NCBI GenBank assembly: GCA_001805465.1
Contig: MHGH01000005.1
Span: 1-49,952, forward strand
Direction of reading: 5' to 3'
DNA from: Omnitrophica WOR_2 bacterium RBG_13_41_10
Lineage (GTDB): Bacteria > Omnitrophota > Gorgyraeia > Gygaellales > Profunditerraquicolaceae
DNA length: 49,952 nt
This document shows, one piece after another, positions 23,371 to 31,668 of this stretch; positions within the stretch are counted from its first letter, which is position 1; each line of letters starts with the position of its first letter. A program made the translations under genes and the position numbers. The notes under the pieces were generated by a model, which searched no databases, was not told the DNA's origin, and saw nothing but the letters and a program-made list of their open reading frames with translations.

Positions 23371-25113
23371 ATGCTGAAACTCAAAGGTATAGCAGCAGCT
23401 TCAGGAATAAGCATAGGGCCGGCATATCGCCTGAATAGAGAGGAGTTTGTGGTACCTAAACAGGAGATCACCGAAGACCAGATTCCTTTACAGATCCAGC
23501 TTTTTGAAGAAGCCTTAATCCAGACCCGCAAGGAGATCCTGGAATTACAGAAAAGAATCTCTAGCGATATGGGGCAGGAAGAGGCCCAGATTTTTGACGC
23601 TCACCTTTTGGTTTTAGAAGACCGTATGCTTATCGAAGAGGTAATCTCTCGTTTGAAGAAAGAGCATCTGGGTGTAGTTTATATATTTTCTCAAGTTTTA
23701 AAGAAGTATATTGAAGTATTCTCTAAGATAGAAGATGAGTATCTAAAAGAACGTACTGCCGATATTAATGACGTAGGCAAACGTATCCTGCGCAATTTAT
23801 TAGGCAAGAAAAGAAGAGACTTCCAAGATTTAAAAGAAAAGGTCGTGGTGGTGGCACACGAACTTTCTCCTTCCGATACAGCGGCAATGCACAAGCAAAA
23901 TGTCTGTGGATTTGTCACGGATGTAGGAGGAAAGACTTCCCACACTGCGATTATGGCCAAGTCTTTAGAGATACCGGCAGTAGTGGGCTTACAGGAAGTA
24001 ATAAATAAAATTAAAACCGGGGATATTTTGATCGTAGACGGAAGCACGGGTGTTGTTATCGTAAACCCCGATAGTGATGCCTTAAGTTTTTATAGGCAGG
24101 AACAACAGAAACTTAAAGGCATAGCTGAGAGATTCTTCTTGGTAAAAGACCTGGAGGCAGTGACTCTTGACGGTAAAACCATAGAGATAAGCGCAAATAT
24201 AGAGTTACCCGAAGAGGTGCCGTCGATAAAGCTGCACGGCGGCCAAGGTATAGGCCTGTATCGCTCGGAGTTCTTTTATATGAACAGAAAGGACCTGCCT
24301 TCGGAAGAGGAACATTACCAGGCCTATAAGTACGTAGCAGAACAAATGAACCCCTACCCCGTAGTTATCCGAACCCTTGATTTAGGAGGGGATAAATTTT
24401 TATCTCAATTTGCCGCACCCCATGATATGCAGCCTTTTTTGGGATGGCGGGCAATCAGGTTTTGTCTGGCTCGCCCTGATATATTTAAGACTCAGCTGCG
24501 GGCTATCTTACGGGCTTCGGTGCACGGTAAATTAAAATTAATGTATCCGATGATTTCGGGTATCGAGGAACTTAAGCAGGCCAACAGTATATTGAACGAA
24601 GTAAAGGAAGAATTAAGAAAAGAAGAAGTACCCTTTAATAATAATATTGAGGTAGGGGCGATGATTGAAGTGCCCTCTGCCGCTATGACTGCTGACCTTT
24701 TGGCTGCGGAAGCGGATTTTTTCAGCATTGGCACGAATGATTTGATTCAATATTCGCTGGCAGTTGACCGCGCAAATGAAAAAGTGGCATATCTATATGA
24801 ACCGACACACCCGGCGGTTTTAAGAATGATTAAAAATATAATTGAATCCGCGCATAATGCCGGTATTTGGGTGGGGATGTGCGGTGAAATGGCAGGGGAG
24901 CCTTCTTTAGCATTAATACTTTTAGGGTTAGGCTTGGATGAATTTAGCATGCCGCCGTTACTTATTCCGGAAGTAAAATATATTATTCGCTCAGTTACTC
25001 TAAAGCAGGCCAAGACCATTGCCTTGGAAGCTTTGAAGTTATCTACGGGAAAAGAAGTAGAAGAATACAGCCAAATCAGGCTAAGGGAGTTATTGGGATG
25101 GGAAAAGGCATAG
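23371..25113 (+). CDS. ptsI: Phosphoenolpyruvate-protein phosphotransferase (Enzyme I)
   Basis: 580 residues, full length. Autophosphorylates from phosphoenolpyruvate and passes phosphate to HPr. Active H191 in VGGKTSHTAIMAKS, then the C-terminal TIM barrel with GIGLYRSEFFYM, RTLDLGGDK, EVGAMIEVPSAA, FFSIGTNDLIQY and the catalytic cysteine in GMCGEMAG. With HPr and EIIA it forms a phosphorelay without a transporter here. Its last 16 bases overlap the sugar isomerase gene. Confidence 0.96.
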   Translation: MLKLKGIAAASGISIGPAYRLNREEFVVPKQEITEDQIPLQIQLFEEALIQTRKEILELQKRISSDMGQEEAQIFDAHLLVLEDRMLIEEVISRLKKEHLGVVYIFSQVLKKYIEVFSKIEDEYLKERTADINDVGKRILRNLLGKKRRDFQDLKEKVVVVAHELSPSDTAAMHKQNVCGFVTDVGGKTSHTAIMAKSLEIPAVVGLQEVINKIKTGDILIVDGSTGVVIVNPDSDALSFYRQEQQKLKGIAERFFLVKDLEAVTLDGKTIEISANIELPEEVPSIKLHGGQGIGLYRSEFFYMNRKDLPSEEEHYQAYKYVAEQMNPYPVVIRTLDLGGDKFLSQFAAPHDMQPFLGWRAIRFCLARPDIFKTQLRAILRASVHGKLKLMYPMISGIEELKQANSILNEVKEELRKEEVPFNNNIEVGAMIEVPSAAMTADLLAAEADFFSIGTNDLIQYSLAVDRANEKVAYLYEPTHPAVLRMIKNIIESAHNAGIWVGMCGEMAGEPSLALILLGLGLDEFSMPPLLIPEVKYIIRSVTLKQAKTIALEALKLSTGKEVEEYSQIRLRELLGWEKA

Positions 25114-26144
25114 ATAAATCCAATATGTTGGAACTGCTTTTAGATTTTCCCTTACAGTGTAAGACAGCGCAAAGTCTAGCTGGAGGCGCCACTGTATCAA
25201 TAGAAAAGAAAAATTTTAGCAAAATAGTCTTTTGCGGTTTAGGGGGTTCAGCTATTGGAGCGGATCTAGTGAGGTCTTATTTATATTTTGAAAGTAAATT
25301 ACCTATTATTGTCTGCCGGGAATACCAACTACCTGCTTATGCAGACGAGTTAACCTTGGTTTTTATCGCGAGTTATTCCGGGAATACCGAGGAGACCGTT
25401 AGCGCCTACCAGCAAGCTAGAGAGAAAGGCGCTAATATAATTGTTCTTACTTCGGGCGGAACATTAAAAGAATATGCCCAGAAGGACAAGATTGATTTTA
25501 TTCAAATACCCGCTGGTTTACCGCCGAGAAATGCCTTAGGGTACTTAAGTATTATCCCTTTGTGTATCCTCACCCGCTTAGGGCTGATTAAAGATCTAAG
25601 CAGTTCTATTTATCAGGTAGTAAAAACCCTGGAAGATTTAAAAAATAACCATCTTCATCCGCGCATAGCAGTAAAAGATAATATTTCCAAGTATGTCGCA
25701 AAAAAATTACTGAACAAATTCACTATAGTTTATTCCGGCTCTATAAATTTTGATGTGGTGGCTACGCGTTTTAGAGGGCAACTGGCGGAAAATAGCAAGG
25801 CCTTGGCCTCCAGCCATGTGTTTCCGGAAATGAACCACAATGAAATCGTCGGCTGGCAAAACCCTAAAAAATTATTTAAGCATTTTGCGGTAGTGATGTT
25901 TAAGGATAAGGGCCTCTATCCGCGGGTAGCCAAAAGAATGGCAATTACCAAGGAGTTGATTGAAAAAGAAGGCGTACCGGTCATAGAGATTAATTCGCAG
26001 GGTGAGGATCTTTTAAGCAGGATATTTTCCTTGATATATATCGGAGATTTTATCTCTTATTATTTGGCTTTGCTTTATGGGATTGATCCGACGCCGGTAG
26101 GTAAAGTTACTTATCTAAAAAATAGATTAGCACAAACCAACTAA
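25098..26144 (+). CDS. Bifunctional phosphoglucose/phosphomannose isomerase
   Basis: 348 residues, archaeal/Aquifex-like PGI/PMI family. Interconverts glucose 6-phosphate or mannose 6-phosphate with fructose 6-phosphate. Two SIS domains: VFCGLGGSAIGADL about 49-62 with ASYSGNTEET about 94-103, and a second domain with IVYSGSINF. EMNHNEIVGW about 249 carries the catalytic glutamate and histidine. It overlaps ptsI by 16 bases and directly precedes a sugar nucleotidyltransferase. No other glucose-6-phosphate isomerase is in the window. Confidence 0.88.
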   Translation: MGKGIDKSNMLELLLDFPLQCKTAQSLAGGATVSIEKKNFSKIVFCGLGGSAIGADLVRSYLYFESKLPIIVCREYQLPAYADELTLVFIASYSGNTEETVSAYQQAREKGANIIVLTSGGTLKEYAQKDKIDFIQIPAGLPPRNALGYLSIIPLCILTRLGLIKDLSSSIYQVVKTLEDLKNNHLHPRIAVKDNISKYVAKKLLNKFTIVYSGSINFDVVATRFRGQLAENSKALASSHVFPEMNHNEIVGWQNPKKLFKHFAVVMFKDKGLYPRVAKRMAITKELIEKEGVPVIEINSQGEDLLSRIFSLIYIGDFISYYLALLYGIDPTPVGKVTYLKNRLAQTN

Positions 26145-26882
26145 ATGAAGGCATTAATTCTGGCAGCTGGTTATGCCACCCGGCTTTACCCTTTAACCAA
26201 GGATTATCCCAAGTCGCTCCTAGCAATAGGCAGGCGCCCTATAATCGAATACATCATAGACAAGCTTCAGGCGCAAGAACAGATAGATGAGATTATCGTG
26301 GTCACTAACGGTAAATTTATCCGTTGCTTTAGAGAGTGGAAGCGCTCTTTAAAGATTAAAAAAAGATTGACCCTGATAGATGATTTGACTATGGACCTTG
26401 ATGATAGGCGCGGTGCCATCGGCGATATAGATTTTGTAATCAGAAAAAAGTATAACAAAGATGACTTACTGGTAATCGGAGGGGATAACCTCTTTGACGG
26501 AGGCCTAAAGGTTTTTTTAAATTTTGCTAAATCCAAAAAACCCCACCCTGTGATAGGGGTCTTTAATATAAAAAACAAATTAGAGGCCAGGCAATACGGA
26601 GTGGTAAAGTTAGATAAGAATAAAAGGATCGTTGATTTTGCAGAAAAACCCAAGGCCCCTAAGACAAGTTTAGTGGCAATGTGCCTGTATTATTTCCCCA
26701 AAGGAAAATTAAAATTGATCAGGGAATACCTAAGTAACAGGAATAACAAAAATGACGCTACCGGTTTTTATATAGATTGGGTAAGCAAGAAAGAAGCGGT
26801 TTACGGCTTTATCTTTGACGGCCGTTGGTATGATATCGGCCACCATAAGTCGTATAACGAAGCCAAAGGAAAAATTTTCTAA
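26145..26882 (+). CDS. Sugar-phosphate nucleotidyltransferase
   Basis: 245 residues, NTP_transferase fold. Activates a sugar phosphate with an NTP to give an NDP-sugar and pyrophosphate. Signature LAAGYATRLYPLT at 5-17 with the usual GxGTRL pattern slightly altered (GYATRL), PKSLLAIG, the metal aspartate in VIGGDNLFDGG, and GVVKLD then FAEKP. Closest in shape to glucose-1-phosphate thymidylyl- or uridylyltransferases; the sugar and nucleotide are not decidable. Its ATG follows the isomerase stop with no gap. Confidence 0.87.
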   Translation: MKALILAAGYATRLYPLTKDYPKSLLAIGRRPIIEYIIDKLQAQEQIDEIIVVTNGKFIRCFREWKRSLKIKKRLTLIDDLTMDLDDRRGAIGDIDFVIRKKYNKDDLLVIGGDNLFDGGLKVFLNFAKSKKPHPVIGVFNIKNKLEARQYGVVKLDKNKRIVDFAEKPKAPKTSLVAMCLYYFPKGKLKLIREYLSNRNNKNDATGFYIDWVSKKEAVYGFIFDGRWYDIGHHKSYNEAKGKIF

Positions 26883-26907
26883 TCAGTTTATTTTTTAAGG
26901 GGGTAAG

Positions 26908-28077
26908 ATGAAAGCTCGTAAATATTTTTTTACTTCAGAGTCGGTATCAGAGGGCCATCCCGATAAACTCTGTGACCAGATATCCGACGGTGTATTGGAC
27001 GATGTATTAAGGCAGGACCCTTACGGAAGAGTTGCCTGTGAAACTTACGTGACCATGGGGCTTTTAATTGTGGGGGGAGAGATTACTACTACCGCCTACG
27101 TAGATATACAGAAATTAGCCCGCAATATTATTAAAGAAATAGGGTACACTCATCCTAAGTACGGTTTTGATTATCATACCTGCGCGATTGTCAATACTAT
27201 CAACAGCCAGTCCCCGGATATCGCTCAAGGCGTAAATAAGGGTGGAGCAGGCGATCAGGGTCTGATGACCGGTTATGCCTGCCGAGAGACCAAGGAGTTG
27301 ATGCCGCTACCGATTATGATGGCGCATAAATTAGTATTACGCATGACTGAAGTAAGAAGACAGGGGGTATTAAAATACTTAGGGCCAGACGGTAAATCAC
27401 AGGTAAGCGTAGAATATCATGACGGTTCCCCTAAAAGAATAGACTCAGTAGTCTTGGCTTGCCAACATACCGAAGATATACTGGATAAGACAGGCGAACG
27501 TATTACTAAAAAGGCGTGCCAGGAGATTATTGATGTCATTGCCAAGCCCATATTAAAGGGATACATCGACAAAGATACCAAGTATTATGTGAATGAAACA
27601 GGCAAGTTTGTCATCGGCGGGCCGCAATCCGATACCGGTATGACTGGAAGAAAAATTATCGTGGATACTTACGGCGGCGTAGCAGCACCCGGCGGAGGGG
27701 CATTCTCTGGAAAAGATCCCACAAAAGTAGACCGCTCCGGAGCATATATGAACAGGTATATTGCTAAAAATATTGTGGCCGCAGGCCTTGCAGATAAATG
27801 TCTGTTGCAAAGCGCTTATGTGATTGGCAGGGCAGATCCTTTAGCTATAATGGTAGATACTTACGGAACAGCAAAGATTCCCGAAGCTGCCTTTGAAAAA
27901 TTAATCAGGGATAATTTTGAATTAACCCCTCAAGGGATGATTAAGTCGCTGGATCTTTTGCGGCCGATTTATAGAAAGACTGCTTGCTATGGCCACTTCG
28001 GTAGGACAGAACCGGAATTTAGCTGGGAGAGTATTGATAAGGCAGCGACGCTGAAAAAGCAGGCAGCGAAATTGTAG
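26908..28077 (+). CDS. metK: S-adenosylmethionine synthetase
   Basis: 389 residues. Makes S-adenosylmethionine from methionine and ATP. Seen: TSESVSEGHPDKLCDQISD, GGEITTTAYVD, GAGDQGLMTGYA, the GGPQSDTGMTGRKIIVDTYGG loop split over 232-253, GAFSGKDPTKVDRSGAYM, and GHFGR near the C-terminus. Ribosome binding site aaggggg just before the ATG. No SAM riboswitch fits in the 25-base gap upstream. ahcY follows after 11 bases, joining SAM synthesis with recycling of its product. Confidence 0.97.
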   Translation: MKARKYFFTSESVSEGHPDKLCDQISDGVLDDVLRQDPYGRVACETYVTMGLLIVGGEITTTAYVDIQKLARNIIKEIGYTHPKYGFDYHTCAIVNTINSQSPDIAQGVNKGGAGDQGLMTGYACRETKELMPLPIMMAHKLVLRMTEVRRQGVLKYLGPDGKSQVSVEYHDGSPKRIDSVVLACQHTEDILDKTGERITKKACQEIIDVIAKPILKGYIDKDTKYYVNETGKFVIGGPQSDTGMTGRKIIVDTYGGVAAPGGGAFSGKDPTKVDRSGAYMNRYIAKNIVAAGLADKCLLQSAYVIGRADPLAIMVDTYGTAKIPEAAFEKLIRDNFELTPQGMIKSLDLLRPIYRKTACYGHFGRTEPEFSWESIDKAATLKKQAAKL

Positions 28078-28088
28078 AAAGGACTATT

Positions 28089-29345
28089 ATGAATTACGAT
28101 ATCAAAGATATAAAGTTAGCCAAGAAGGGGGCATTAAGGATTGAGTGGGCGGAAAATAACATGCCGGTGTTAAAACTTATCGCCCAGCGTTTTAAAAAAG
28201 AGCGGCCTTTAAAAGGCCTGAAAATTGCCGCTTGCTTGCATGTGACTACGGAAACCGCAGCTTTAATGCAGGTGCTAAAATTAGGCGGGGCAGGAGCTAC
28301 TGTATGCGCCTCTAATCCTCTTTCTACGCAAGATGATGTGGCAGCTGCTTTAGTGAAAGACCTGAAAATTCCGGTGTTTGCCATTAAGGGAGAAAATAAT
28401 AAAACTTATTATCAGCATATCAAAGCGGTTTTAAGCACCAGGCCCGATATCACTATGGATGACGGCGCAGATTTGGTAAGCGCTGTACACCGTACCCCGT
28501 ACTCCGTACACGAAAATATCATTGGCGGGACAGAAGAGACTACTACTGGGGTGATTAGGTTAAGGGCGCTGGCAGAAGAAGGGAAATTACGTTACCCGAT
28601 CATTGCCGTAAATGACGCCCAGACTAAACATTTATTTGATAACCGTTATGGCACGGGCCAGTCAACTATAGACGGTATTATCCGCGCCACAAATAAATTA
28701 TTAGCAGGGGCAAATTTTGTAGTCTGCGGTTATGGTTGGTGCGGCAGGGGTGTGGCTATGCGGGCTAAAGGCATGGCAGCAAAAGTAATTGTAGTAGAAG
28801 TAGACCCCTTACGCGCCTTAGAAGCTACCATGGACGGCTACGAAGTAATGCCGATAAAAGAAGCAGCAAGAATAGGAGAAATATTTGTCACTACTACCGG
28901 AGATACCAGCATTATCCGCCGGGAACATTTTCTTCTCATGAAGGACGGGGCGATTTTATCTAACGCCGGGCATTTTAATGTAGAGATTGATATTCCGGCT
29001 TTAGAAAAGTTAAGCAAAGCAAAAAGGCGTATTCGCGATTTTGTAGATGAATATACCTTAAGAGGCGGACGCAGGATTTATCTGTTGGGAGAAGGCCGCC
29101 TGATTAACCTGGCGGCGGCAGAGGGCCATCCGGCACAGGTGATGGATATGTCTTTTGCCAACCAAGCCTTAAGCGCAGAATATATCAGCAAGCACCGTAA
29201 AGAGTTAAAAATAAATGTATTCGCGGTCCCTGAAAAAATAGACCGCAGCATCGCGGATTTAAAATTAAAATCCATGGGGATAAAAATAGATAGTTTAACG
29301 GGTCAGCAAAAAAAATATCTGGCTAGTTGGGAATTGGGAACATAA
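28089..29345 (+). CDS. ahcY: Adenosylhomocysteinase
   Basis: 418 residues. Hydrolyses S-adenosylhomocysteine to adenosine and homocysteine using tightly bound NAD. Seen: CLHVTTETAALM, ASNPLSTQDDVAAAL, DDGADLVSAVH, NDAQTKHLFDNRYGTGQS, and the NAD loop CGYGWCGRGVAMR about 215-227. The C-terminus ends in QQKKYLASWELGT and lacks the KPDHYRY tail of many bacterial and eukaryotic enzymes, like the shorter thermophile/archaeal type. Lies between metK and pfkA. Confidence 0.94.
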   Translation: MNYDIKDIKLAKKGALRIEWAENNMPVLKLIAQRFKKERPLKGLKIAACLHVTTETAALMQVLKLGGAGATVCASNPLSTQDDVAAALVKDLKIPVFAIKGENNKTYYQHIKAVLSTRPDITMDDGADLVSAVHRTPYSVHENIIGGTEETTTGVIRLRALAEEGKLRYPIIAVNDAQTKHLFDNRYGTGQSTIDGIIRATNKLLAGANFVVCGYGWCGRGVAMRAKGMAAKVIVVEVDPLRALEATMDGYEVMPIKEAARIGEIFVTTTGDTSIIRREHFLLMKDGAILSNAGHFNVEIDIPALEKLSKAKRRIRDFVDEYTLRGGRRIYLLGEGRLINLAAAEGHPAQVMDMSFANQALSAEYISKHRKELKINVFAVPEKIDRSIADLKLKSMGIKIDSLTGQQKKYLASWELGT

Positions 29346-29350
29346 TTAAA

Positions 29351-30316
29351 ATGGAAATTAAAAAAATTGGTATCTTAACTTCAGGCGGAGATGCTCCCGG
29401 CATGAATGCGGCTATTCGTTCAGTAGTGCGTTATTCCCTATACAACAAAATAGAGGTAATGGGGATTTTCCGCGGCTGGTGGGGTTTAATTAATGAAGAA
29501 CTAAAAGTATTGGACCACCGCTCTGTATCAGGAATCATCAATCAAGGCGGCACTATTTTAAAAACTGCGCGCTGTCCTGAATTTCATAGCGATGAAGGAA
29601 AGAAAAGGGCATACGAGACTTTAAAGAAAAATTCCATTGACGGAATAATCGCTATCGGCGGTAACGGCAGTTTCGAAGCACTTCATGAGTTTTATAAAAA
29701 ATATCAGGTTCCTTGTATTGGTATTCCCGCTTCCATTGATAACGACGTCAATGGTATAGATGCAACTATAGGAGCAGATACGGCCATAAATACAGCGCTA
29801 GCCGCCATTGATAATATCCGCGACACTGCTACTTCCATGGAGAGGATATTCGTAGTAGAAGTGATGGGCAGAGAGTTTGGATTTATTGCCTTGACCGTGG
29901 CTTTGGCAGGAGGTTGTGAAGAGGTCATTATTCCGGAAAGGAAATTTGACTTACAGGCTATCTGCCATGATATTGTAGAGGGAAATTTAAGAGGCAAAAT
30001 GAGCTGGATTATTGTAGTGGCTGAGGGGGCAGGCCATGCTGAAGATATTGCTAAGAAAATAACCGAGATGACGGATTTAGAAACACGGACAGTAGTTTTG
30101 GGCCATGTCCAGAGGGGCGGCCGTCCCACTGCCTTAAGCCGCGACTTAGCTTTAAACTACGGCAAGGCAGCCGTTGATTGCTTATTAAGGGGCGAAACCA
30201 ATAAAGCGGTAGGGTTATATTGCAATAAAATAGTTACGATAGATTTAGAGGTTGCAACGCAGAAAAAAGAATTAAAAATCGAAAATCTTTATCACTTAGT
30301 GAAGATATTAACCTAA
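29351..30316 (+). CDS. pfkA: 6-phosphofructokinase
   Basis: 321 residues from ATG 29351 (MEIKKIGILTSGGDAPGMNAA); a GTG-type extension from 29327 would overlap ahcY. Phosphorylates fructose 6-phosphate. Catalytic D130 lies in PASIDNDVNG, and MGREFGFIAL and EVIIPE are present. The phosphoryl-donor loop reads GGNGS (103-107); the usual motif is GGDGS for ATP enzymes and GGDDS for pyrophosphate enzymes. The Gly suggests ATP as donor, but the metal-binding Asp is Asn here. Fructose-bisphosphate aldolase follows after 14 bases. Confidence 0.9.
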   Translation: MEIKKIGILTSGGDAPGMNAAIRSVVRYSLYNKIEVMGIFRGWWGLINEELKVLDHRSVSGIINQGGTILKTARCPEFHSDEGKKRAYETLKKNSIDGIIAIGGNGSFEALHEFYKKYQVPCIGIPASIDNDVNGIDATIGADTAINTALAAIDNIRDTATSMERIFVVEVMGREFGFIALTVALAGGCEEVIIPERKFDLQAICHDIVEGNLRGKMSWIIVVAEGAGHAEDIAKKITEMTDLETRTVVLGHVQRGGRPTALSRDLALNYGKAAVDCLLRGETNKAVGLYCNKIVTIDLEVATQKKELKIENLYHLVKILT

Positions 30317-30330
30317 GGAGGATATGTTTT

Positions 30331-31656
30331 ATGGGAAGAAGGCCGCAAGACATCGATAAGATTGCAATGGATTTAGCCATGAGCGATGATATCAATACCA
30401 AAAAAGAGCTGGGCAAGAAAATTTTTGACATCGCTTACAAAAAAGGGATTTATCCTTCCAGTATTCATGATTTTTATCTGGCACGCGGTAGATTGGAATT
30501 CGGGGGTTTTACCGTGCCGGCGATAAATTTAAGAAGCATGACCTATGATTTAGCGCGCGCCATATTTAGAGTGGCCAAGATTAATAATTCCGGGGCTTTT
30601 ATTTTTGAGATCGCCAAATCCGAGATGGGATATACTGCTCAACCGCCCATAGAATATTCTAGTATAGTTCTGGCAGCGGCGATTAAAGAAGGTTATGCGG
30701 GTGCGGTCTTTATCCAAGCAGACCATACACAGGCCAATGCCAAAAAATTTCAGGAGAACCCCGATAAAGAAATAGAAACATTACAGGCTGTAATTAGAGA
30801 TGCCATTGACAGCGGATTTTATAATATTGATATTGATTCCTCGACCCTGGTAGATTTATCTAAACCCAGTATCAAGAAACAACAGTATTTTAATTACGAG
30901 GTTTGCGCAAAGCTCACCCAGTTTATCCGGCGCATAGAGCCAAAAGGGGTTACGGTTTCCGTAGGTGGAGAAATTGGAGAAGTTGGGCACAAGAATTCTA
31001 CTCCCGAAGACCTGCGCGCCTTTATGGAGGGTTACAAAGAAAGATTACGCAAAGGATTAATCGGGATAAGTAAAATCTCCATTCAGACCGGGACTTCTCA
31101 CGGCGGAGTAGTTTTACCCGACGGGACAGTGGCGCAGGTAAAATTAGATTTCGATACTTTAAAAAATATTTCTGAGATTGCCAAAAAAGAATACGGCCTG
31201 GCCGGTGCAGTGCAGCATGGTGCATCAACCTTATCGGCTGAGGCATTCCACAAATTTGTAGACTCTGATGCCTGTGAGGTGCATTTGGCCACGGAATTCC
31301 AGAATATGATTTATGAAAACAAGCATTTTCCTGAAAGCCTAAAGGCAAAAATTTATGAATGGCTAAAAGCGAATGCTGCTTCGGAAAGAAAAGAAGGGGA
31401 AACCGAAGAGCAGTTTATTTATAAGACGCGTAAAAAAGCCTTAGGCCCTTTTAAAAAAGATATCTTAGGCCTTACCCAAGAAATAAGAGATGCTATTACC
31501 AAAGAAATCGAAGAGAAATTTGATTTTCTCTTTAAGCAGTTAAATACGGTGAATAATAAAGAATTAGTAGATAAGTATGTAGCTTTAAAAAGGGTGATCA
31601 GCCGTAAACACAAAGACGCCCAGGCAGTGCATCACGACGGAGAAGGAGCAGATTAA
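30331..31656 (+). CDS. Class II fructose-bisphosphate aldolase family protein
   Basis: 441 residues, longer than the usual 285-350. Zinc enzyme that cleaves fructose 1,6-bisphosphate. Metal and phosphate motifs: FIQADHTQ (about 128-135), NIDIDSSTL, VGGEIGEVG (about 211-219), GTSHGG (about 251-256) and VQHGAST (about 289-295). The N-terminal 40 residues and a lysine-rich C-terminal helical part beyond about 345 are extra. Directly downstream of pfkA, so glycolysis/gluconeogenesis is the natural setting. Good ribosome binding site taaggagga. Confidence 0.87.
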   Translation: MGRRPQDIDKIAMDLAMSDDINTKKELGKKIFDIAYKKGIYPSSIHDFYLARGRLEFGGFTVPAINLRSMTYDLARAIFRVAKINNSGAFIFEIAKSEMGYTAQPPIEYSSIVLAAAIKEGYAGAVFIQADHTQANAKKFQENPDKEIETLQAVIRDAIDSGFYNIDIDSSTLVDLSKPSIKKQQYFNYEVCAKLTQFIRRIEPKGVTVSVGGEIGEVGHKNSTPEDLRAFMEGYKERLRKGLIGISKISIQTGTSHGGVVLPDGTVAQVKLDFDTLKNISEIAKKEYGLAGAVQHGASTLSAEAFHKFVDSDACEVHLATEFQNMIYENKHFPESLKAKIYEWLKANAASERKEGETEEQFIYKTRKKALGPFKKDILGLTQEIRDAITKEIEEKFDFLFKQLNTVNNKELVDKYVALKRVISRKHKDAQAVHHDGEGAD

Positions 31657-31668
31657 AAGGAGAAAATA

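Noticed and set aside
26883..26907. SAM riboswitch before metK
   Set aside because: Only 25 bases separate the genes, which is too short, and no riboswitch core is seen.
31657..31668. T-box or leader peptide before ilvD
   Set aside because: Only 12 bases separate the aldolase and ilvD genes, so no leader fits; none is seen before ilvB apart from the repeat array.
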